Below are positions 1 to 6,691 of a stretch of DNA of 9,496 nucleotides, one piece after another. The notes below the pieces were generated by a model. That model was not told where the DNA came from, did no database searches, and saw only the letters and a program-made list of their open reading frames with translations. The position numbers were made by a program, and so were the translations under genes. Origin of the DNA: JAYZAP01 sp964645285 (GTDB lineage: Bacteria; Pseudomonadota; Alphaproteobacteria; JAAXGF01); contig CAZYDR010000131.1 in NCBI GenBank assembly GCA_964645285.1, forward strand, positions 1-9,496, in the 5' to 3' direction. Every line of letters starts with the position of its first letter. Position 1 is the stretch's first letter.

Positions 1-61
1 AGATCCTCCGTTATGAAACAGGCTCAGTGGTCCCAAAGATCTTGATGACGGACACCTCGTC

Positions 62-382
62 ATGGAATATCGGTGCCGAGAAGGTGACGTTGATGGCGCT
101 GGGTTCGCTCTCGATAACGTCGCCCAGGGCGAACTGTCGCCGGACGCGGTCTTCGAGCTCGGCCGCCGCGCCGACAGCGCCGAGGCCGAGGCGATAGTGC
201 TATCCTGTACCGACATGCGCAGTATCGAAGTCATCGATCGGCTTGAGGCGGTCCTTGGCAAGCCGGTAGTTTCATCCAATCAGGCCATGCTGTTCGCCGC
301 CTGCCAGACCCTTGGCATCGATAGCGAACGGGCCGGCTGTGGCCGTTTGTCCCGGGTCGCGCCTCGCGCCAGCGTGGCCTAG
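62..382 (+). CDS. C-terminal fragment of an Asp/Glu/hydantoin racemase-superfamily protein (maleate isomerase/arylmalonate decarboxylase-like), 5' end missing or broken
   Basis: The 106 residues match the last part of the Asp/Glu racemase superfamily. They include a GFALDNVAQGELSPDAVFEL stretch, the AIVLSCTDMRS strand carrying the second catalytic cysteine (Cys49 of this fragment), and the KPVVSSNQAMLFAA helix cap near the end. Members are usually about 240-250 residues and use two cysteines, one in each half, for cofactor-independent racemisation, isomerisation or decarboxylation. Only the C-terminal half is present, so this frame alone should not be active. The first in-frame ATG is at 62, but the frame has a TGA at 14-16, so an intact N-terminal half cannot lie upstream in this frame. 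Either the gene is a truncated relic or a frameshift lies close to the window start. It ends 12 bases before the ChaN gene. Family membership is fairly sure; the exact substrate is unknown. Confidence 0.65.
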   Translation: MEYRCREGDVDGAGFALDNVAQGELSPDAVFELGRRADSAEAEAIVLSCTDMRSIEVIDRLEAVLGKPVVSSNQAMLFAACQTLGIDSERAGCGRLSRVAPRASVA

Positions 383-394
383 TCGAGCCCGGCC

Positions 395-1588
395 ATGGTG
401 AAAGCAGTTTGCCTGGTCCTGGCATTGTTGGTGGTCGGCGCCTCGGCACGCGCCGATGACGGCATCTGCGTCGGGACGGGCGAATGGTATGATCTGGCCG
501 GCGGCGCGCCGCAGGCGGTGCTCGGCCGTGCCAGCCAAAGCGCCGTGGTGCTGCTCGGCGAGGTCCACGACAACCCGGATCATCACCGCTGGCAATTACA
601 GACCATGGCCGCGCTTCACGCCCGGGTCGGCAATGTAGTTCTCGGCTTTGAGATGTTTCCCCGCCGGGTCCAACCGGTGCTCGACCGTTGGGTGGCCGGC
701 GACTACGGCGAAGCTGGTTTCCTCGAGGCCGTGGGCTGGAACCAGATTTGGGGGTACGACCCCGGGCTCTACATGCCGCTGTTCCACTTTGCCCGCATGA
801 ACCGTCTGCCCATGGTGGCGCTCAACGTTGACCGGACCTTGATCGATGCTGTCGGCGAGGCCGGCTGGGACGCCGTGCCCGATGAAGCGCGAGAGGGGGT
901 TGGCGATCCAGCGACTCCCGAGCAGGCCTATGTGGACAACCTGATCGAGATCTACCGGGAACACCAGGCCATGCGCAGCCATCACATGGCCGACGAGGCG
1001 GAAGACCTCGGCGACCCGGCGGAAATCGACATCGACGATCCTGGCTTTCAGCACTTCATGGATGCTCAACTGACCTGGGACCGGGCCATGGCCGAGGCCC
1101 TCGCTGGGGTTGGCGACAGCGCCCTGGTCATCGGCGTTATTGGTAGCGGGCACCTGGAAGGTGGCCATGGCGTGCCCCATCAATTGGCTGCCCTGGGAGT
1201 AGCCCAAAGCGCGGTGCTGCTGCCTTGGGACCGGGGTCGCGATTGCAGCCAGTTGGCGCCGGGTCTGGCGGATGCTGTATTCGGCGTTGCCGCGTCTCCG
1301 GAGGCTGTGTCGCGGGATAAGCCGCGCCTCGGCGTCATGATCCAGGGCGAAGCCGGCGATTTGACCGTGCTTGAGGTGTCGCCCGACAGCATTGCCCAGG
1401 TAACCGGCATCATGGCCGGCGATATCATTGTCGAGGCCGCAGGCCTGGCCATGGCCGAACCCATCGACCTAATTGCCGTGATCCAGCGCCAGGCGCCCGG
1501 CACCTGGTTGCCTTTGTTGATCGAACGGGGTGGCCAGCAAGTCGAACTCGTCGCCCGCTTTCCCCCTGAACTCGAGGCCGCGCCATGA
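395..1588 (+). CDS. Exported ChaN-family (haem-binding superfamily, DUF399-type) protein with C-terminal PDZ domain
   Basis: The 397-residue protein starts with a Sec signal peptide (hydrophobic core about 4-16, probable cleavage after ASARA at residue 20). There is no lipobox cysteine, so it is predicted periplasmic rather than a lipoprotein like classical ChaN. Residues about 47-280 form the ChaN/EreA-like domain. The diagnostic LLGEVHDNPDHH is at 53-64, GFEMF at 84-88, and a GSGHLEGGHGVPHQL stretch near 250-264. Campylobacter ChaN binds haem; whether this one does is inference. Residues about 308-390 form a PDZ-like domain (RLGV, a hydrophobic strand, then AGDIIVEAAG), a fusion seen in some proteobacterial relatives. 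No strong Shine-Dalgarno is visible before the ATG. The start was chosen because it gives a clean signal peptide. The stop overlaps the next start as ATGA, so the M1-like protein is probably translationally coupled and may act with it. Length and domain order look complete. Confidence 0.85.
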   Translation: MVKAVCLVLALLVVGASARADDGICVGTGEWYDLAGGAPQAVLGRASQSAVVLLGEVHDNPDHHRWQLQTMAALHARVGNVVLGFEMFPRRVQPVLDRWVAGDYGEAGFLEAVGWNQIWGYDPGLYMPLFHFARMNRLPMVALNVDRTLIDAVGEAGWDAVPDEAREGVGDPATPEQAYVDNLIEIYREHQAMRSHHMADEAEDLGDPAEIDIDDPGFQHFMDAQLTWDRAMAEALAGVGDSALVIGVIGSGHLEGGHGVPHQLAALGVAQSAVLLPWDRGRDCSQLAPGLADAVFGVAASPEAVSRDKPRLGVMIQGEAGDLTVLEVSPDSIAQVTGIMAGDIIVEAAGLAMAEPIDLIAVIQRQAPGTWLPLLIERGGQQVELVARFPPELEAAP

Positions 1589-3567
1589 TCCGACTCACGC
1601 TTTTTGTTATGGCTGTTATCGCCCTTGATCCGACGATGGTGTTGGGCCAGTCGTCGCAAGTCCGTATTCACCATGACCTCGGCGTTACCCTTGACCCGGC
1701 CAGCGGCAAGGCCGTCATCACCGATGATCTGCGGGTCCTCGGCGCCGGCAGCGCCCGCCTCGAACTACCCGAGGGCTGGAACCTGAACCGCATGAAACTC
1801 CAGGGGCCGTCAACCAAGTTCAGCAAAAAGGATGGCGTCTGGCAGTTGTCTCTGGGTGGCGGCGCCGAGCATCGGATTTCGCTGCGCTACAAGGGAAAAA
1901 TCGGGCCCATCGATACCATCAGGCTGTCTAAAGCCGCACGAACGCCGAGCGCCGGGCCGGACGGGGTCTACCTGCCAAGCCGAGGTGGCTGGTATCCCGA
2001 CTTCGGCGATGAGATGTTCACCTATACGGTAGAAATTGACGTGCCTGAGGATTATCGCGCCGTCGCTCCCGGCGCCCTGGTGGAGGAGAGCGTGACCGAT
2101 GGCCGCTACCGCGCTCGCTTCGCCGTGGACTGGCCGGCTGATGATCTGGTGGTGGCCGCGGGTCCCTATGCCATCGGTGAGCGCCAGCATGGCGACATTC
2201 TTCTGCGGACCTATTTCCATGCCGAACTCGGCGGATTGTCGGACGCCTATCTCGATAAGACCGCGAGCTATATCGACCGCTACAGCGATACCGTCGGCGC
2301 CTATCCGTTCCCCGGTTTTCATGTGGTCTCCACACCCATGCAGGTGGGCCTGGGCTTCCCCGGCATGACCTACATGGGCACCAGGGTGCTGCGCCTGCCG
2401 TTCATTCTCGAGACCTCCCTGGGCCACGAGGTGCTGCACAACTGGTGGGGCAACGGCGTCTATGTGGACTACGCTACGGGTAACTGGGCCGAAGGGCTGA
2501 CCACCTTCATGGCCGATTACGCCTTTGCCCAGGCCAAGGATCAGGGGCGCGCCATGCGGTTTCGCTGGCTGGCTGATTACGCGGCCATGCCGCGGCGCTC
2601 CGATGAGCCGGTCAACACCTTCATATCGCGCCACCACGGCGCCTCGCGCATCCTCGGCTATAACAAGGTGGCGATGATTTTTGTCATGCTCCAGGCTGAC
2701 ATCGGGGCCGAAGCCTTTGACGCGGGGGTGCGTCTGTTGTGGGACCGGTTTCGCTTCAAGCGCGCTTCGTGGGATGATTTGCAAGGTGTCTTCGAGGTGG
2801 CCTCGGGCGATGATCTCGGACGTTTCTTCGAGCAATGGGTCGACCAGGCCGGCGCGCCGGCGCTGCGCCTAAAAAGCGTCCGGACCACGCCTAGCGGCGA
2901 CGGCCACCAGGTTACCTTCACCTTGATTCAGGATGATCCGGCCTATGCCGTCTCGGTGCCGGTAACCGTAGAAACCAGTAACGGCCCGCGCCGCTTCCGG
3001 GTTCCGTTCGTGGACCGCATTGAACGCTTTACCCTTGATGTGGACGCCGCGCCCACGGCTGTCGAAATCGACCCCGATGCCGAGATATTCCGCCGCCTCG
3101 CGGTGGGCGAGGTTCCGGTCATCATGCGCGCTATTACCCTGGCGCCGGATGTCATCATGGCTCTGGCCGTGGATGACGAGGATCTCGCCGCCGCCGCGGA
3201 CGCCCTTGGTACGGCACTGGTCGACGGCACGGTCGAGCGGGTCATTCGTTTCGCCGCGCCGCTGTTCAACAAACCGCTGATTCTGGTCGGCGCGGGGACC
3301 CGGCTCGGCCGCCTGCTGGGATCTGCCGATCTATTTGGCGCGCCCATGGAAATCTATGAAAAGGGCGATATTCGGGTATGGACGGCGACCGGCGGCCGCG
3401 GCTTCCCGGTCCTAGTCATCGAAGTGGAATCCGCCGACCAACTACGCGCTCTGACCCCGCGCCTGGCTCACTACGGGTCCAAGAGCTATCTGGTCTTCGA
3501 GGACGGCGAGCTGATAGACAGCGGCGTCTGGCCGGGTAAGGAAAAACCGCTGCGATTTGAGTTTTAG
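1585..3567 (+). CDS. Exported M1-like (gluzincin) zinc metallopeptidase with extra C-terminal domain
   Basis: The 660-residue protein has an N-terminal signal peptide (residues 1 to about 21, ending near VLG/Q). A beta-rich N-terminal domain (about 25-215) is followed by an M1-type catalytic domain. The zinc site is HEVLH at 281-285 (His281, Glu282, His285), with the third ligand Glu303 in NWAEGLTTF and a candidate catalytic Tyr359 in GYNKVAMIF. The spacing is HEXXH-17-E, one shorter than the classical 18. The substrate-anchoring GAMEN motif of M1 aminopeptidases is replaced by GFPGMTYMG (257-265). Both suggest it is not a standard aminopeptidase. The helical DLGRFFEQWVDQAG region follows, then a beta-sandwich ending at DPDAEIFRRL (496-505) and about 150 residues of unassigned C-terminal domain. 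It starts inside the ChaN stop codon, which implies coupled translation and possible joint function in the periplasm. Fold and zinc binding are well supported; the substrate is unknown. Confidence 0.8.
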   Translation: MIRLTLFVMAVIALDPTMVLGQSSQVRIHHDLGVTLDPASGKAVITDDLRVLGAGSARLELPEGWNLNRMKLQGPSTKFSKKDGVWQLSLGGGAEHRISLRYKGKIGPIDTIRLSKAARTPSAGPDGVYLPSRGGWYPDFGDEMFTYTVEIDVPEDYRAVAPGALVEESVTDGRYRARFAVDWPADDLVVAAGPYAIGERQHGDILLRTYFHAELGGLSDAYLDKTASYIDRYSDTVGAYPFPGFHVVSTPMQVGLGFPGMTYMGTRVLRLPFILETSLGHEVLHNWWGNGVYVDYATGNWAEGLTTFMADYAFAQAKDQGRAMRFRWLADYAAMPRRSDEPVNTFISRHHGASRILGYNKVAMIFVMLQADIGAEAFDAGVRLLWDRFRFKRASWDDLQGVFEVASGDDLGRFFEQWVDQAGAPALRLKSVRTTPSGDGHQVTFTLIQDDPAYAVSVPVTVETSNGPRRFRVPFVDRIERFTLDVDAAPTAVEIDPDAEIFRRLAVGEVPVIMRAITLAPDVIMALAVDDEDLAAAADALGTALVDGTVERVIRFAAPLFNKPLILVGAGTRLGRLLGSADLFGAPMEIYEKGDIRVWTATGGRGFPVLVIEVESADQLRALTPRLAHYGSKSYLVFEDGELIDSGVWPGKEKPLRFEF

Positions 3568-3572
3568 TGTGA

Positions 3573-3577
3573 GAGGG
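3573..3577 (+). promoter_or_regulatory. Shine-Dalgarno sequence for the GMC oxidoreductase
   Basis: GAGGG lies 8 bases before the ATG at 3586, inside the 18-base gap after the M1-like gene. It supports that start and independent ribosome loading within the same transcript. Confidence 0.55.
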
Positions 3578-3585
3578 AAAGCACC

Positions 3586-5244
3586 ATGAGAGAGTCAAAG
3601 CGTTTGGAAATCGTGGACTATGTGATTGTCGGGGCCGGCTCGGCCGGCTGTGTCCTGGCCAACCGGTTGACTGAGAGTGGCGAAACCAGCGTCGCGATTC
3701 TCGAGGCCGGGCCCATGGACCGCGACCTGTTCATCCATATTCCCGCCGGGGTCTACAAGGTCCACCGCGATCCGGCGATCAACTGGAACTACGAATCCCA
3801 ACCCGAGCCGGGGCTCAACGGGCGCGTTGTTGGGCTGCCCCGGGGTAAGGTGCTGGGCGGCTCGTCGGCGATCAATTCCATGGTTTACATGCGCGGCCAC
3901 CCCATCGACTACGACCGCTGGGCTTCGGAGTTCAACCTGCCGGGTTGGGACTACGCCCAATGCCTGCCCTATTTCAAACGCTGCGAAACCAGCGACCGGG
4001 GCGCCAGCGACTGGCGCGGCGGTGACGGCCCCCTGGGTGTATCCCAGGCAGCCCTGAAAAATCCCCTGTTCGACGCCTTTCTCGAGGCCGGGCCACAATC
4101 CGGCCAAGGGTACACGGACGACCCCAACGGTTACAAGCCCGGTGGCCTGGCGCGCTACGACAGCACCAAATGGAAGGGCAGCCGGAGCACCGCCGCCACG
4201 GCTCATCTCAAGCCGGCTATGAAGCGGCCAAACCTGCGGGTTGAGACCCGGGCCCTGGTGCGCCGGGTTATCGTCGAAGGCAACCGAGCCGTGGGCATCG
4301 AATATGAACAGGGTGGCGTTCGGCGAACCGTGCGGGCCGACCGCGAGGTGATTCTCGCCGGCGGCGCCATCAACTCACCCCAGTTGCTCATGCTCTCGGG
4401 TATCGGTCCGGCGGACCATCTGCGGACCAAAGGCATCGAACCGGTGGTCGATCTGCCCGGTGTCGGGGCCAACCTGCAGGACCATGCTTCGATCTCAAGC
4501 CGCTACGAATGCACCAAGCCGGTGACCATCCATCGCATCTCCAATCCGGTAAAAAAGCTGGTAGCCGGTGTGCGCTGGATCCTTACCCGCAAGGGGCCAG
4601 CGTCGTCCAACATATGGGAAGCCGGCGGCTTTATTTCGGGCAATGACCATGTGCCCTACGGCAACCTGCAATACCACTTCGCCCCGGTCGGGACTGAATA
4701 TGTCAACGAGCAGATCCGATTGTCCCAAGCCTTCACCGCCAACCTCGACCAACTGCGGCCGCGCAGCAAGGGCGATATCAAGCTGGCGTCGGACAATCCC
4801 CGGGACGCCCCGGTGGTGCGGTTCAACTACCTGACCGACGATTTCGACGCCGGCGAACTGGTTGAGGCGGTCAAGGCGACCCGCGATCTGGTGTCTCAGC
4901 GCGCCTTCGACGAGTTTCGTGGCAAGCAACTCGACCCGGCGCCGGACATCACCTCCGACAAGGACATCGAGGCCTGGGTGCGGGAGACCGCGACAACGGA
5001 CTATCATCCCAGTTGTTCGTGCCGCATGGGCAATGACGAACTGGCCGTGGCCGACGAGGAAATGAAGGTCCACGGTATTGAGGCCCTGCGTGTGGTCGAT
5101 GCCTCGGTAATGCCGCAGATCATCAGCGGTAATCTCAATGCGCCGGTCCAGATGATGGCCGAGCGGGCGTCGGACTTCATCCGTGGCCGCGACCAGTTGC
5201 CGGCCTTCCACGCGCGCTTCGATTTCAACGAACCGGCAGCCTAA
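3586..5244 (+). CDS. GMC family FAD-dependent oxidoreductase, choline dehydrogenase (BetA)-like
   Basis: The 552-residue protein is full length for the family (BetA is about 556). GAGSAG at 16-21 with Glu40 (ILEAGP) forms the Rossmann FAD-binding fold. The first GMC signature is PRGKVLGGSSAIN onward (85-104), and the second is GGAINSPQLLMLSGIGP (259-275). The C-terminal active site has HPSCSCRMG with catalytic His474 and the pair residue Asn518 in SGNLNAP. The 44-residue spacing matches choline oxidase-type His/Asn pairs, and the surrounding RVVDASVMPQIISGNLNA is typical of BetA. The family oxidises primary alcohols to aldehydes, passing electrons to quinones at the membrane. Choline is the first guess, but many alphaproteobacterial paralogues use other alcohols. 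No betB, betI or choline transporter is seen next to it, so a glycine-betaine role is not supported by context. It is probably co-transcribed with the upstream genes (18-base gap). Family certain, substrate uncertain. Confidence 0.9.
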   Translation: MRESKRLEIVDYVIVGAGSAGCVLANRLTESGETSVAILEAGPMDRDLFIHIPAGVYKVHRDPAINWNYESQPEPGLNGRVVGLPRGKVLGGSSAINSMVYMRGHPIDYDRWASEFNLPGWDYAQCLPYFKRCETSDRGASDWRGGDGPLGVSQAALKNPLFDAFLEAGPQSGQGYTDDPNGYKPGGLARYDSTKWKGSRSTAATAHLKPAMKRPNLRVETRALVRRVIVEGNRAVGIEYEQGGVRRTVRADREVILAGGAINSPQLLMLSGIGPADHLRTKGIEPVVDLPGVGANLQDHASISSRYECTKPVTIHRISNPVKKLVAGVRWILTRKGPASSNIWEAGGFISGNDHVPYGNLQYHFAPVGTEYVNEQIRLSQAFTANLDQLRPRSKGDIKLASDNPRDAPVVRFNYLTDDFDAGELVEAVKATRDLVSQRAFDEFRGKQLDPAPDITSDKDIEAWVRETATTDYHPSCSCRMGNDELAVADEEMKVHGIEALRVVDASVMPQIISGNLNAPVQMMAERASDFIRGRDQLPAFHARFDFNEPAA

Positions 5245-5332
5245 GTTGCCTTGGTTATCGGAAATCTAACGGCTCTCGGCCTATAGCTTCAGGGTGTACT
5301 ACAACGGCCGGTTTTCGGTCCCGGAGGAAGCC
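5245..5332 (+). other. Short intergenic gap after the GMC gene
   Basis: These 88 bases are less GC-rich than the flanking genes. I see no convincing hairpin terminator and no clear -35/-10 pair. The only recognisable element is the Shine-Dalgarno near its right end. Confidence 0.5.
5323..5327 (+). promoter_or_regulatory. Shine-Dalgarno sequence pointing to an ATA codon
   Basis: GGAGG lies 5 bases before ATA at 5333. The ATA begins a stretch reading IKRIFVTVFCVACLWAQQG, which looks like a signal peptide. The position argues that the original start was ATG at 5333 and that it has changed to ATA. Confidence 0.6.
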
Positions 5333-5764
5333 ATAAAGCGGATATTTGTCACCGTGTTTTGCGTTGCCTGCCTATGGGCTCAACAGGGTTAGGCTCAGCC
5401 GCTTAAGACTGCCGATGACCTGAGGGCCGTGACACAACAGGCCATGGGATACGTGATGACCGGCGAATTCAGCGCGGTGTTCGATACCATGGCGCCCTAT
5501 TGGCCCTTGCCGGAAAACGAATTTGCCATGTTGAGCATGCAGACCCTGACCCAGCGCAATATGCTCGGCCAGCGGTTTGGCAATACGGTGGGTATCGATG
5601 TGGCCAGCGAGCAGATGGTCGGCGACAGTATCATGCGCATCACCTACATCGAAAAGCTCGAAGTCCACCTCATCCGTTGGGTGTTCACCTTCTACAAGCC
5701 AAGCGACGAATGGCTGGTCAACGCCATCGTCTGGGACGATGACATCGACGCCTTATTTTATTAG
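5333..5764 (+). pseudogene. Small exported protein gene, likely inactivated (ATA start, in-frame amber); NTF2-like-looking hypothetical protein
   Basis: Read from ATA 5333 the frame gives a positively charged start (KR), a hydrophobic core, then GGT TAG GCT CAG, that is a stop at 5390-5392 just where signal peptidase would cut (x-A/Q). After the stop the frame stays open to 5764. The first usable start is GTG at 5429, giving 111 residues without a signal peptide and with a GAGGG only 2 bases away, too close for a normal ribosome site. Repaired, the protein would be 143 residues. The mature part has aromatic-rich strands (RWVFTFYKPSDEWLVNAIVW) and a helical start (AVFDTMAPYWPLPENE), resembling small NTF2/SnoaL-like alpha+beta proteins, but I cannot name a family. 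The good preservation downstream suggests recent loss or sequencing error. The last 12 bases overlap the converging permease gene. A short functional protein from 5429 cannot be excluded. Confidence 0.6.
5390..5392 (+). other. In-frame amber codon at the signal-peptide junction
   Basis: TAG interrupts the frame 19 codons after the ATA. A single G-to-A change from TGG (Trp) would give GWA/QP, a plausible signal peptidase site. The codons on both sides keep sensible signal-peptide and mature-protein composition. Confidence 0.6.
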
Positions 5765-6691
5765 AAGACGCCGATAGAGCGGCTTGAGCAACGCCGGCAG
5801 AATGTACATCGGCAGTTGCGCCACGGCGAAGAAGACAATGATGTCGAAATCGGCACGCCCGGCGATGGCGGCCAGCACAACCCCCATGTTGCGGTTACCC
5901 GTGGCGAAGCCGATCGTCAGCGCCTGAGACCGTCCCAGAGCCATAAACGCCGCGGCGCCGACTGCCTGAAGCACCACATTGGCGGCGAAGGCAACAGCGA
6001 TACACAGCAGCACAAAGCCCGGCCGCTCCGCCAGGATGGCGATAACCCCATCCATGATGCCGATGGCGAAGACCAGCAGGCCGATTACCGCGACACCGTC
6101 GATTTGCAGAGCGTTGCGTTCAATCCATTCATCATTGACAAGTTTTCGGGCGCCCAGCCCGAGGGCAAAGGCAGCGCCAATTATGGCGATCAACTCGAGG
6201 GTGATAGCGGTCAGGCCGATGTGAAGGTCGAAGCCGAACAGCAGTAACGCCAATGACGGCAGGATGAATGGCATGACCAGGGTAGCGGCGGTGGTCAGCA
6301 CCACGGCAAGGGCGGCGTCTAGGCCGAGGATCAGGGCGAAAGCAGCGGCTGACATGATCGGCGGCGCGGCGGCCATGAGGGTGAGGGCTGTGACCAGGCT
6401 GGATGGCAGACCAAGAGCAGATACCAAGAGCCACATGACCACCGGCGAGAAGATCAGCAGCCATGGCAGGGTCAACGCCAAAAGCCGTAGGCGGCGGCCA
6501 TGGCCGGCCATACTCTGCCAGTCGATACGAGCCAGGGCGAGAGCCAGAACGAAGATGATGGCAGGGATCATCAACGGCCGGAGCAGCGCCGCCAATGCCG
6601 GCAGCGCCAAGCCTATGAACACCCCCGCGGCCAGCAGCCAGGCGGCGTGGCGGCCTAGCCAGCCGAGAATCGTGGCGAGGAGCTTAATCAC
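5753..6691 (-). CDS. Bile acid:sodium symporter (BASS)-like permease, about 10 TM segments
   Basis: The 312-residue protein is very hydrophobic, with about ten transmembrane segments, matching the length and layout of the BASS/SBF superfamily. Family-like signatures are the AAAPPIMSAAAF segment (107-118) in the first half and GFATGNRNMGVVLAA (261-275) in the second half, where the conserved GxxN lies in the crossing-helix, sodium-binding region. BASS proteins import bile acids, pyruvate or other organic anions with sodium; the substrate here is unknown and bile acids are unlikely in this setting. It starts with GTG whose G is the last base of the upstream MFS stop codon (TAGTG). No Shine-Dalgarno is visible, so translation is probably coupled to the MFS gene. 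It is the last gene of the minus-strand operon, and its TAA stop lies within the converging small gene. Confidence 0.75.
   Translation of the reverse strand: MIKLLATILGWLGRHAAWLLAAGVFIGLALPALAALLRPLMIPAIIFVLALALARIDWQSMAGHGRRLRLLALTLPWLLIFSPVVMWLLVSALGLPSSLVTALTLMAAAPPIMSAAAFALILGLDAALAVVLTTAATLVMPFILPSLALLLFGFDLHIGLTAITLELIAIIGAAFALGLGARKLVNDEWIERNALQIDGVAVIGLLVFAIGIMDGVIAILAERPGFVLLCIAVAFAANVVLQAVGAAAFMALGRSQALTIGFATGNRNMGVVLAAIAGRADFDIIVFFAVAQLPMYILPALLKPLYRRLLIK

Noticed and set aside
596..1207. Minus-strand open frame of 203 codons opposite the ChaN gene
   Set aside because: Antisense to a well-supported gene, no recognisable motif or ribosome site.
1810..2835. Long open frame on the minus strand (341 codons) opposite the M1-like gene
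   Set aside because: It lies wholly antisense to a gene with clear motifs, has low-complexity composition rich in H, G and R, and no family-like motif; it is a product of the GC codon bias.
3595..4206. Minus-strand open frame of 203 codons opposite the GMC gene
   Set aside because: Mirrors the GMC coding strand; composition typical of an antisense shadow.
5747..5772. GACGCC repeated at 5747-5752 and 5767-5772 around the two stop codons, considered as a terminator stem
   Set aside because: The two copies are direct, not inverted, so they cannot form a hairpin.
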